A DNA stretch of 64,000 bases from Zonotrichia leucophrys gambelii. Lineage: Eukaryota > Chordata > Aves > Passeriformes > Passerellidae. The stretch lies in the NCBI RefSeq assembly GCF_028769735.1, contig NC_088178.1:10938857-11002856 (forward strand), read 5' to 3'. This document shows, piece by piece, positions 28,201 to 39,359 of the stretch. Position numbers and translations under genes: made by a program. The notes below the pieces were generated by a model, which did no database searches, had not been told where the DNA came from, and saw only the letters and a program-made list of their open reading frames with translations. Position 1 is the stretch's first letter. Every line of letters starts with the position of its first letter.

Positions 28201-28860
28201 ACTGAGCATGAAAAGAAATCGTGTTTGTCCCTTTTTACTTTAAATTATCTGTTCTGTAGCGTATTGATGAGTAATAACATAACTCACAGTTAATCAAAAT
28301 AATCTGGCCTGGAAAGGAAGACAATTTATAAGTGTGTGATACATATCCACGACAGAGTAATCTGCCGGAGTTTAGTAATCATGCATTTGTTGCAAAATAC
28401 TCAAGAGCTTACGTAAGAGGCTAATTCTGATCTCTGACATTTGGAGCCTGGCTCCGTGTGTTTATATAACACTTCTTAATGACTTAGGTTTTCCTGGCAA
28501 GTGCTGCTTTGATTGCAGCCTCTGTAAGATCTCTTTGCAAAATCAGTAAAAGCTGCAAAGTGTGAATGAAATGTTTATACTGGAAGGTTGGAGAGCCACA
28601 TGTTGACTAGTAAATTTTTAAAGTCTGCTTCCATCAGTGGGGATGTGGCAGGGTCTTGGCAGCTCTCGTGCCTTTGTAAGCTGCAGTATAATGCTAACAA
28701 AGCACAATCAGGGCTTTTCTGTCAAGACTGCTAATTACTTGGATTCTGCTTCTGTCAGTGCTTGTAATGCCTGCTCCAAGGCAAGTGGATTCGTTGACCT
28801 GAAGCATGTATAAATTCTTCTCAAATTTCATTGATATCCTGTCTGAACAACCAAGAAAGA
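28200..28860. other. Unique non-repetitive stretch, possible conserved non-coding element
   Basis: This stretch has no low-complexity tract and no open frame worth note. It carries several short motifs typical of developmental enhancers, including homeodomain-type TAATTA near 28731, an AP-1/CREB-like TTACGTAA near 28410, and ATTTGCAT-like words. Such motifs also occur by chance at this density. The call is an impression from texture, not evidence of conservation. Confidence 0.2.
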
Positions 28861-29440
28861 AGAGAAAATGCATTTTATTTTCTCACTAGGTCACTGGAGA
28901 CTGTGACCATTTGAAGCAGCACAAAGCTGCCGAATGTTTGCCAGGGCAGGCTGTTTCATTGACAGCAGGTGCTCCAATGTAACACTCAACACAAGCAGTG
29001 GTTAACACACTGAGAGGGAGAGCCAGTTTCATGGGAGTGAGTGGCATTACTTTCTGGCATTGTGGCACCAAGTAGGTTGTGTCTGGGTGATCCTGTGCTT
29101 TGTTTATCATATAACGATGAAAACCTGTGTTTCTGCACCGTGCTGCCACAGGTTTTGACATGGTACTCTGTAATTTTATCCCTTTGTGAAGGGAGGTGAC
29201 ACAGACAAAGGGCTGGCTTTCTGAGGCCACGTCCTGGTGTGTGGGATCCCTCTGGAGTCACCAGGGGGAGGGAGAGCAGTGCCATGCCAAGGTGAGGGGG
29301 CAGCTCTGCAGTTGCAGCAGGACTGAGAAAACTGTGGTCTCTGCAGTGTGGAAAACTCACTGCTCGGGCCATGTATAGTTTATGGGTAGCTATTTCCACG
29401 TTGCAGACAAGAGAGGGTTCCTTTGTGCCATCAGACAATG
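28861..29440. other. GC-richer block without a recognisable gene
   Basis: The GC content is higher than in the flanks. A 150-codon minus-strand frame covers 28986-29438 and an overlapping 114-codon frame in another phase covers 28886-29230. Two long frames on the same strand suggest low stop density rather than selection on either. The predicted products have no domain I know. Confidence 0.5.
29257..29274 (+). promoter_or_regulatory. Weak CTCF-like motif
   Basis: The core TCACCAGGGGGAGG resembles the vertebrate CTCF consensus around CCACCAGGGGGCGC, but two normally strong positions differ. The first C of the core is T, and the C after the G run is A. Binding is possible but not supported by anything else nearby. 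Confidence 0.2.
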
Positions 29441-31899
29441 GGGTTACTTGGATTTTTATAAGTATCTGGCCACAAGTAGGCCAAAATTGGCAGGTAACAT
29501 ATTGTTAATCAGAAAATAAAGGTGTGTGTAAGATTTAGTGGTCGCTGACTGAATCCACATTCTCTCAAAGTTTATAAATATGACAAAAAATTCATGCCTT
29601 TGGCTGTAAATGGGTTTGATGCTTATTTAACATCCTGTGTAAATCAGCTGCTGGTCTTTTCCTTCTGTGATACTGATATCTATAAACTAGGTCATACCAA
29701 CCCCTACTAGCTGTTTCAGTGTGACAGCCTTGCAGGAGAGAACAAGGTTAGGATGAAGACAGAAAATGTATTTCTGTTTTATCCCTGCAGGAAGGTTGCC
29801 CCTGCCAGGTCTGGGTTTAGCTGTGTGGCTGGTCAGTGGCAGGAGTTTGTGCTTTCTAATGCTGATTGTACTGAGCTCGTTCTGGGAACAAAAGGGTTTG
29901 GTTTCTGCTGATGTCAATCTGACTCCTTTTCAGAAGCACTAAATTCAATCAAAAATAAAAAGTTTTGTGGCGTGCTTTACCTTAATCTTTACCGTTATGA
30001 TGTGGTGATTTTTTTCCCCTTGTATTTTTTTTTTAATAATTTGATTATTCATTTTTTTCCTTTGATGAATTTGACTTGATCACCTCTATGTTGCATCAAA
30101 AAGTGTGTCAGACCTGAGGACAGCTTGGCTTCTACAAATACTTCCTTTTAACTTCCAGCTCTAGATTTTAATGAGCATCTGATTCTACTCAAGTGGCAGC
30201 AGGTTATTATGTCTGCTGTGATATGGATTTAATTGTGTGCCTCTGTTACTATGCTGAGATTCCTGGGATCTCTGTAACCACTTTGATGTAGCGAATGTTT
30301 AAAAATTGTGTGAGTTATAAATTCCCCTCAGAGGTAAGGAAAATGTTTTGTAATTCAGGCTGAAGTTATAGAAGTGAAAGGAACATGGGAGGCAGGGAAC
30401 ATTTGCGGCCTCTCTGATCCATTGGTGGTAGAATCTCAGCTGCAGTGTTACAGAGACCTGCTCGTGGTAACGTCAGAGGATTTGTCCTCACTGGCATCTC
30501 TGAGGTTGAATTTTATTAGGTGTTTGTAGCCTCTCCCCCTTGATTTATTTTAACTGGTATCATCTCTTTGGACAACCAACATTATTGCAGCATTTTTACT
30601 GCTGGAAGGGCCATGATTTGCATAGCTGAAAACCACATATCCTTGCTAAAGAGGAATTGCTCTTAAGGCTCCTTTATTGACAAGAATTTGAGAGAAAAAG
30701 TTTCTGTTCCTGCTGAAATATCTTTTGCTGTTCTATTACAATGAAGTCTTACTTTGATTTCCATTTATATTAATTTCCTTTTACATATCTGTGGTGTGTG
30801 TTTTGTTGAGGTTTTTTTCCCCATGATATTATTAAAGGCTTCAAATCAATGTTTGCATTATGAAGAAATAAGTTATGAGATAAAAGTGGTCATAGACATA
30901 GTACAGATAAAGCAACAGCATGTTAGGGAGTTTTCTGACAGTCCAGTTAAAATTATTTTCTATTGTTCTTGGGAAATAATAGAAGGAAGATGCTATGTAG
31001 CACAAATTAAAATACCTTTCAATATAGAAAAAGCTCTCAAATTTCTATTTTTGTTTTAGCAAAATTTTGACTCTTTAAGAAGAGGGGATAACATTTTAGA
31101 AAATCAAGATATTATTATGAAAAATGTTTACATTTCTCACAAAAAATCTGGAAAATGCAGTGGCATTCATTTGAAACAAGAATACCATTGAATAAAGAAT
31201 GGTGGGAAAAGATTTGATTATTTTTATGGGGAGATTTAATTCCTTCAATGAAGTCATGAAATTGCTTTTCTGTTTGAAGTATCTTTGTCACTTTCTATGT
31301 AGCCAGCATATTATGTTAACTATTTCTTTGATATATTTTTGCAGCTAAGTGGTTCTAATCCCTTTGAATCTCACAGTACTAATTTTGTTTTACACAGTGA
31401 TTTAAACACAGCACTCTTTCAGAAATATCTGGTTCCCCTCATTTAATATTTATATCTGAGAATCATAATTTGTTTTCTCTTTTTCTCAGGATGATGTACA
31501 ATTTCATTTGACATTTATCTTGATTCAAGGGCAGTGTTAATTCATTTCTGCTTGGCCTTGTAATGTCTGTTATTCAGTGGAAGGAATTGTCTGCACCTCT
31601 GTGCAAAACTTGTTGACTTGCAATATAATGCTCTTTTAAATTGAAAGATTTTCATGATACTATGTTGCTGATAACTTCAGATTCTGGGTTATGTGCTGCT
31701 GGTTTATTAGCAGGCAAGTTCAAAAGTTGTCTTTGTTTACAAAACATTTGTGAGGTACGTTTTCTCCTTTCACTTTCTGATGATCTAAAAGACAAGTTTT
31801 CTATTTCAGCTAAGTCTAGGTTTTAGTATGTAGAAGTGTAGACATACTTTTTGTCAGGAAAAAGTGTTTTTATATTTTTATTTGCACATAAAATATTTT

Positions 31900-31982
31900 T
31901 ATATGTTTTATTTCAGGGAAAAGTTTTTTTATATGTTTATATGTCTATACTTTCATATGTTTATATGTTTATTGTCTATGCT
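31900..31982. repeat. Degenerate TATGTTTA-type repeat
   Basis: The words ATATGTTT and TTTATATG recur about five times with irregular spacing. It is AT-rich and imperfect, consistent with an old slippage repeat. Confidence 0.6.
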
Positions 31983-33639
31983 TATGAAGATTCTTCAAGT
32001 CCTTTGCTAGAAGGCCATGGCATTGATGATTTCCCCTTTAAATTTAGGTACACAATTGAAGTTAGTTTTCCATGATCACTAGCACAGTCTATTTGCTTGC
32101 TCTTTCTCCATTGTTCTGCAGGTCCTTATCATATCTGTTGGCCCCAAAATATTTTAAGTTTACATGTGTGCAAAGGAAGAAATTAATTGGGTTATGTGGA
32201 AAGTATCAGCATAATCTGAACTTTCCTTAATAGGAAGGTTGCTGTGTGGCCAGGAAATGACTCCAGCTTGGTAACAAAGACAAATTGCACCACTTAAAGT
32301 TCAACATAATGCTTAACTCTATCTGTTATCAGATCATAAACTCAGTCCTAATGTGGTGCCTCTGTATGCAGCAGGCACAAAAGGCATGCAGAGGGTTCAT
32401 GGGACTGCCTGAAATATTTTCATTGTTTGTGCTCAAGTGCAGTCTCTCCTTAACCTTTTCCACAAGTGCCACAATTACGAGTTAATCTCCAACTTTGTAC
32501 AGTCCTCAGCCAAGGAGTGAGTGCTTGTGCTAAATGCCTCTTTATTCCTAAAGTCAAAGCTGCTCATTCATTCTGCATTACCTCTTAAAGGTAGAAATTA
32601 GTTTGGGACTACCTCCTAAAATCTTCCAGTTGCTAACACATGTCAGTTCACACCTTGCACTCAAATGCAGAGAGAAAGTGCTCTGCTTTTAAAATGTTTC
32701 ATGTTGCTTCTTCTCTAAATCTTTTTCTTGGATTTCTACTTTGTATTAATATTGATTTAATGGTTTCTCCACTTAATTTTGGTTTCAATTTGTGCATCTT
32801 AATTTTAGATTATTTCAGTTGGACAGATTTTAAAAGCCTTGGAATTGTGCTTCTTACCTATCATACATTTAGACATGCTGTATTACAGAGATAAGTAGGG
32901 ATTTTATTTTCGTCACTTTTTAAATATGGTCAGAAAATATGGCAAATTCCTTGATTTTCTTTCATTTTTTTCTAATGAGCTGTGTAGATCTGCTGAATGA
33001 TATGCTTGTTGCTGATGCTTATAATTGCATATCGATCCATTTATTTTTCAATGTGACTTTATAATAGAAGATGCTAAGGAATATTGTGATGATGCTCAGT
33101 AACCTTATGTTGACAACTCCAAGGAAATTGTAATTAAATGGGTAGACATGACTAGTAAGTAACATAAGATACAATATTCTCAATTTGTGTTTAAATGTGG
33201 AAGATAGGAGAATTTTTGGTACTAGAATTACCTGAAATGATTGCAGTTATTGTTCTTTATGCTGAATCCTCTTCCAATGTTATACCTTTGTTACCATGTA
33301 TGTAATTGCAAATTATGCTTATTAAGCATGGGAAAAAAGCATCAGTTTTGACAATTCATTGTAGAAACCATGTAAGTGAAGAACTCAGCTCCTGCTTCTT
33401 GTGTATCAACAATAAATAGCACATACTGGGTCAAAATACAACAATTGTGGGAAGAGAGAGGTTATATTTGATATGCCATCTGAGATGATGAGGCACATAC
33501 AATGTGAAGACCTATATTTGTGTATTATTGAATACTTTTTATTGCAGGTATTTTTATAGAGTTTCAAAATGTTGCATATCTCAAGAATGTGGATGTTACA
33601 GTTTTAAGCATTCCTTCCAAAGATAAAAGCAAGCAAACA

Positions 33640-33680
33640 GACTAAAGCCCCCAAAAAACCCAAACCACAAAGAAACCCTG
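33640..33680. repeat. A/C low-complexity tract
   Basis: C runs at 33648-33652, 33659-33661, 33665-33666 and 33676-33678 are separated by A runs. It is the same texture as 16417-16445. Confidence 0.75.
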
Positions 33681-35146
33681 TTTGTCCCAGACTGGTGTAC
33701 TCTACCAATAAAATATGATCTCCATTATAATAACCTACTTTATGAAGATTAAATGGTTTTGCAATTCAAACAAGGTAAAATTGGTTTAAAGCAAAATCAA
33801 ACACTAGTTTGCTAGTTTAGGATTTGAATAGTGGAATGAGAAATCTTTTTTTATATTGCTATTGTGCACTGGTCAGCTAAGAAGTAATTGCTTTTTATAA
33901 GGCAAATTTGCTTTTACTTTTCCAAGGTAATGAAATGAACCTGAAACATTTCCTTTGAAATCAAAGTCACTATCACTCAAATGTCACCAGCAGAATTCCA
34001 TCATATGGTTTCAGCAAATACATAATGAGAAAGTAGTGCTTGGAAATGATTGACAGGATTCTATTAAAAAGCTTTACTACACATTCATCCCTAATTATCT
34101 GTGTTGTAAATCAATAGTGATTTGACTTTTTTTGATATTCACATGTTGCTAACATGCACAGACAGAGACATCTGGATCCTATTCGAAGACTATCTTGGAG
34201 ATGTGAGTTGGAAACTGCAAATGCATTGAGGGAAAAGGGTCTGAATTTGCTTTTTTTTAATACCTAATGAAATTCTGTGCAAACAAAGTATGCTCATTGA
34301 CACAAGAAAGTCTTAAAATATAATATGCAAAATTGTTCAAAGAAGGAAATCATCTAAGGTTGAATCAAATCTTTAAACAGATCTGTGTAAAGGTCTAACA
34401 AGGAAATTATTCCCGAGAGTAAAGATATTCCATTGCATAAAATCAAAGCTTCTTAAGGAAAAAATTATGTCAAAAAGAGTTTAACTCCTTTCCAGCCTAA
34501 TCATATTTTCAGAAGAGGAGACTTTATTTGTGCTTGGGGAAATGCTTTTTAGGGGCAGAAGGACAGGGGATGTAAATTCAGTCTCAGTGAGAGGGCAGCA
34601 TACTTTTAGCACGATAGCTATCAGAAGGAATGCTGCAGTAGGGACACAGAGTAGAACCATTTTCAAGCCCATCCCAATGATTCTGACATATTCCTTCCTG
34701 TAAACAAGACTAGAGCGAGGGCAGTAAAGTTAAAAAGTGAATTGAACAAACATGGTTCATGCAATTAACAGCTTCTGTGACATTATCACAGGAGACTGTA
34801 GTTAGAGGGTGTTCTACAAGTTTCTCAGCAGCCTCAGAGAAAAACCAATCAATACAAAAAATACCAGTAGAGCAACACTGAAGCCATTGGCATGACTCTC
34901 ATGACTCAATATTTAGCATATTGGGCAAGACTTTCGTGGCAGAAGGGGAGGAAAACTATACTTCATGCCAAATACAGTACAAAATTAAAGCAATTACAAA
35001 GTAAGAGTAAATAATTACAGAAAGTAAGATGATGGAAAAGAAAAAGATGTAAAAATATCTAAGACTTGAAGGTTTTGGTTAAATGGGTTTAGTTTGATAA
35101 TGGTATTGAGTGCTTAAAATAACTGCTGCCGGTATTGAGTACTTGA

Positions 35147-35200
35147 GTGCAAGAGTGTGAGTGAGTGTGCAAGAGTGTGAGTGGGTGTGCAAGAGTGAGG
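35147..35200. repeat. 20-bp tandem repeat, about 2.5 copies
   Basis: The unit GTGCAAGAGTGTGAGTGAGT lies at 35147-35166. It is repeated at 35167-35186 with a single A-to-G change, and a partial third copy follows at 35187-35197. The near identity suggests a recent expansion and a possible length-variable locus. A minus-strand open frame (35114-35365) reads through it as a Thr/His/Ser-rich repeat and is not taken as a gene. Confidence 0.92.
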
Positions 35201-36400
35201 ATGAATTAAGTTACACATCTGTATCACTCTTGTGGTTGATGATGTAGTTAATAATGCACAGTATGTATATACAGTATGAAAATTATACATAAAACATTGC
35301 ATGGCAAATAACTGAATGAGCACAAAAAGTTTGACCAAAATTTGAAAAACATTCAGAAAATCCACCTAATTGTCAAAGATTGCTTTCCAAAGATTTCTTT
35401 AAGAAGAACTTGGAAATTGACATTTTGTTGGTTCTTTTTCAGGAAAATGAAAAATATTTCCTTCAAAAGATCAAAAGAAAATTAATACTCATTCCACTTG
35501 TTACAGCTTAGGATCTTTATCTTCAGTCCATGCAGAATAATTGAGTGATTGAAAAAAAGGCTTGCATAATAGAATTGCAATTGGGAAGTATAATTAACAA
35601 CTCCTGAACAGGCTTGATGGAAAATAAATCTCACCAAGATGGCTTGGTATAATTTTTAATGTGATTTAGATTGGCTGATACAGGTAATGGTGTTTTATAT
35701 GACAGACTCTTGTAAGCACTTGTTCAGGTAAGAAAATGTAAGGGTGCTAAGCTAAGTGGTGGCCTTTGAATAAAGGGAATTCCTAAATTAATAGTTTTAA
35801 CAGTATTTGGGGTATTAGTTTTTTTCAGACTAGTAGTTGGAACACCTGTTTGATTGACCAGGGAGAAAATATTAAATTATTAAAAGTGATAGTGCAGTGA
35901 AGAGGTATTTGGGGGAATGATGAATAATAATTACAAAATTATACTGAAATATGGATATAACTGATCCATAGACAGTTGAATGTACACTGCTAAGGTGATG
36001 TTTTGTTGAAGGAAAGATAATATATTTTTGATGTTGAAAAAACCCAAAACAACATTAGAGACGTTATTTTCATTGCATCTGTCACCCTGATAATCAAAAT
36101 AGAATAGTGTATTTAGTTCTGGAGTCACCAGCTCAAAAAGATTCAAGTAAATTGAGACAGGTTCATAAAGCCATGACAGTGATGCAAAATGTGCCAGTAT
36201 TTCCTCGTGAAAGGTAAAATGTTCCATGTTGAGTGTCAGCAAGCCATGGTGCCTCTTAAAGTCCTGTATTGAAACAACTTGTCAAGAATATTCTACTAAT
36301 AATATTTGAGGAAATCGAAAAGATACAGTAATGTTGTTTCACTGCTCAGTTAATAAAGTACAATAAATTTTTATCTGTTTCTCTGTGCCTGCCAAAGAAG
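35201..36400. other. AT-rich non-coding DNA, no gene seen
   Basis: Plain AT-rich DNA. The 103-codon minus-strand frame at 35931-36242 shows no domain. Nothing else is recognised. Confidence 0.65.
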
Positions 36401-36404
36401 AAAT

Positions 36405-36760
36405 GTGAGGTGTGATTCTGCCATGCTGTGCTCCTTTTGTCAGAAAACAGTTCCTTGTGTTTCTGCCTTTCAGTTTGCCCAAGCTGCAGCTGCCCAGCCA
36501 GGATGGGTGACTGGTGAAGGCGTTGTCCTGCCTTTCTCCAGATTCCCCGTGGCAGGGGGGAGCCAGGAGCAGCCACTGGGGCTGTGCTGAGACAATGAAG
36601 GCCCAGGTCTACAGAGGCACTCAGCCTTCATAGCCAGGTGTGCACTTCCAGAAATGCAGCACAGGTTTCCATGGGTGTTACCACAAGTGTGGCTGGGTCA
36701 GGTGCAGTGGGGTGGGAGCTCTGGTGAGGATCAATCTTCAGCTGATTCTGAAGTTTGTTG
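36405..36760. other. GC-richer island without a recognisable gene
   Basis: The GC content is raised and several open frames of 61 to 76 codons overlap on both strands. This is the pattern of reduced stop density, not of a single coding exon. No repeat family is recognised. Confidence 0.45.
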
Positions 36761-39237
36761 GCAGTACACATGGTCTTTCTGAAGATAAAGGAAATTTCTG
36801 GAAGCTTTCTATAATTGTGCTGATGCTTCCTCTGCACTGCTGAGTGTGGCCATATCTTGTGGGACAGGTTTCCTTCTGGAGCTTATCTGAGGCCTGTGAA
36901 TGGTAAAATAAGATACTGATCTTACAGGAATTTGCAATGCTGTTTTCCTTACTGCAATATTCTAGTTTGCAATTATATATCGCTCAAATTATTTATCAGA
37001 TATCTTTCCTCCCCTTACTTATGTTTTGCAGGAAAAGGAAGACACAAATCCTTTGAATGAATTTACATTTCTTTTCAATAGCTTAGTGAAATAATGCAGA
37101 TTTAAACAATCTGTTCGTACTGACTGTAAGGGTGGAAGCTGTTAGAAATTCGCCTCCAAGGCAGTTTAAAAAGTGCCTTGTACAACATCAAACCTCCTAG
37201 GTTTGTCATTGGAGAATGTTTTGCTGTAGTATATGTAAAGTAAGTTTTTCCTTCTTTCTAGCCTGGAGTTGTAGTTTATAGTATTAAAACTTGCCATAAT
37301 AACAGATGCAGTCTTCTAGGAGGGTAGCTAGCGCTTGGGAACTTTTTATCTTGGGAATCATAAAAAAAGAAGCAAGTAAACCTTTCTTTGTGCTGAAAGC
37401 TAATTTTTAATGTAGGCTCTTTAGAGAATATGGCAACAGAAGTGGTTAAACTGGTCCTATGTCAAAAAATCTTGATTTCCACAATAGCAATTTCAGCTGG
37501 GTTTATGGTAATTTGCAGGTCCTCAGCCCTTGATAAAATTCCATGTGTATTTATAGGAAAGAAACCTGAAGAAAACTTACAGGAATATGTGCATCCATCT
37601 TCAGCAGTTTGTCAGTGTGTTTTCATTTTAGTCCAGCTGCCTTGGCTTGACATAATAAAATGCTGGAGTGCTGAGTCACATTTGCAGAATTCATGGTGAT
37701 GTTTCTGAAACTATCAACTGTTAAAAATTTTGAGTATCTTAAAAATGAAGCTTCAGGTTTTTGTAAAGGTTTCATTTACAGAACTATTCATAAAGACTTC
37801 ACTCAAGGAGACAGGCATTTATAGTATATTAATGCTATTTCCATTGAGAAAATCAAAGAAAATATCTCCAAAACAGAGGACACTACAGCTTCTGTTGTTA
37901 GGAGATGTCACAGCTGATTTTTGAAATTAAAGGGGCACATGACAATTTGACAAAGATATAAATTTGATTGAAAATCATAAGTACCTAATATTTTTATTAT
38001 TGCTTTTTCTTAAGGAAATGCTTCACCTTGAGGTGTTTGTAGTGCATGATGCCGAAAGCTTGAGTATCCCTTTGTTGATGCAAGACTTTAATGTAGTTTC
38101 ATGAAGAAAAGTATTGGCTTCTTTCAGTAATATTTATTTTCTGTAACTGTTCTTAGTCTGGCAGGAAGTTTCATGCTCTCTAAAGGTGAAGAGGTTTTCC
38201 TTTTCATCCCTTTAAATCTGTGACTCAGCAAATCTTTAATAGATGAAAAATCTCCCAACCAATCAACGAACTGGACAAACCCACTATTTGGAATTAGTTC
38301 TCATGTGGCTAGGAACTGTCATGGGTAGTTTTGGGAACCACTTGGGGTTTTCTTGTAAGTTTTTCCTTGCTACTTGGTTGACAGGCAGATCAGGTGTGCC
38401 AAAAGGCTTGGAGCACAGTGCTGTGGCACCTTGCAGTGGTGCTCATTTGGGGCTGCGTGTAATCCTTCGGGTCAGCTATAGGCTGCTGATGCACTTGCTG
38501 TTTGTATAACCAGGGTGGAACCCATGTGGCACTGAAAAGAAAATAGATGGAGAAAATGAAGCACATTGCTCACTTCCTAGGTTTGTTTACTAAAGCCAGT
38601 ATTTAAAAGTGCTCAGAAAAGGCCTTTAAGCTGGCATTTGTGAAACACCTTTCTGGAGTGAAGGAAGTGTGCAGGATGGATTCCTTACGTTTCTACACTT
38701 CATCAAGTGTTTCATTTACAGTTTAATCAGTCAGCTTGGGTAGTTTAGAAGCTATTCATGCCATGCTCAGTATGAGGCTCCATCTGTATATAAATAGACT
38801 GGATTTAAAGGATAGTTTATTTTGTTTTGATCTTACAGAAAACTGCAATGCAGGTAATAAAATAAAAATGTCTAAAAATACAGTGAAGGTGACTGGAACC
38901 ATTTTTTTCTGCTAAAACTAGACCATTAATCACAAAATAGGTTAGGATTTTAGTACAATAAAACTCTTCCTCAGAAGAAATAGAGGAAGGTGTTTTGCAA
39001 CTCAATATGTTATTTCTGCTAAGGAGTAATGTAGCACAAGGCAGCACAGATTGGCACCTGCACCTTTCTTTTCATTCTGCAGCCTTTCAGTTACAAATGA
39101 AGGAAACAAGCAGCAGGGTAATGCAGCTGTAGGCATTAGGAAGTTTGAACCTACTCTATGTAGTTTGATTCCTCCATAACATTTTGTGAGTTGTTTATAA
39201 CATATCATTGCGTGCGATGTTAATTGGACATTTTTGA
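36761..39237. other. AT-rich non-coding DNA, no gene seen
   Basis: AT-rich sequence with chance frames of 60 to 89 codons. A 7-bp inverted repeat (CAAGGCA and TGCCTTG around a 10-base spacer, near 37158-37181) is within chance expectation. No gene or element is recognised. Confidence 0.6.
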
Positions 39238-39359
39238 GACAGGGTTGGATGGAACTTGGAGCAACCTGGTCAAGTGGAAGATATCCCTACCCATGGTGGG
39301 CAGATTGGAACTGGATGGTCTTGGAGGTCTCTTTGAACCCAAACCATTCTATTCTTTCT
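39238..39359 (+). mobile_element. CR1 LINE 3'-end fragment
   Basis: CR1 is the main non-LTR retrotransposon family of birds and spreads by target-primed reverse transcription, which usually leaves short 5'-truncated copies. This fragment matches the 3' untranslated end as I know it. In order it carries GGGTTGGATGG, GAGCAACCTGGTCAAGTGG, the CCCATGG block, GGAACTGGATGGTCTT, and the terminal AACCCAAACCATTCTAT followed by a decayed copy of the 3' tail repeat. No part of the reverse transcriptase remains, so it is dead. Open frames that read through it (from 39224 and 39234) are not genes. The many differences from consensus suggest an old insertion. Confidence 0.93.

Larger units (their letters stand above)
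29441..35100. other. AT-rich non-coding DNA, no gene seen
   Basis: The sequence is AT-rich, with plus-strand frames of 101 codons (30754-31059) and 84 codons (32640-32894) that are rich in hydrophobic and lysine codons, as expected from T- and A-rich DNA. None has a recognisable family. The low-complexity tracts at 31900 and 33640 are listed separately. Confidence 0.65.

Noticed and set aside
28986..29438. 150-codon minus-strand open frame
   Set aside because: It lies in a GC-richer block where stops are rarer, and overlaps a second long frame in another phase. The product is low in recognisable structure and matches no family I know.
37158..37181. Hairpin CAAGGCA/TGCCTTG as a microRNA precursor
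   Set aside because: Only 7 paired bases around a 10-base loop, with no extended stem. This is within chance expectation.
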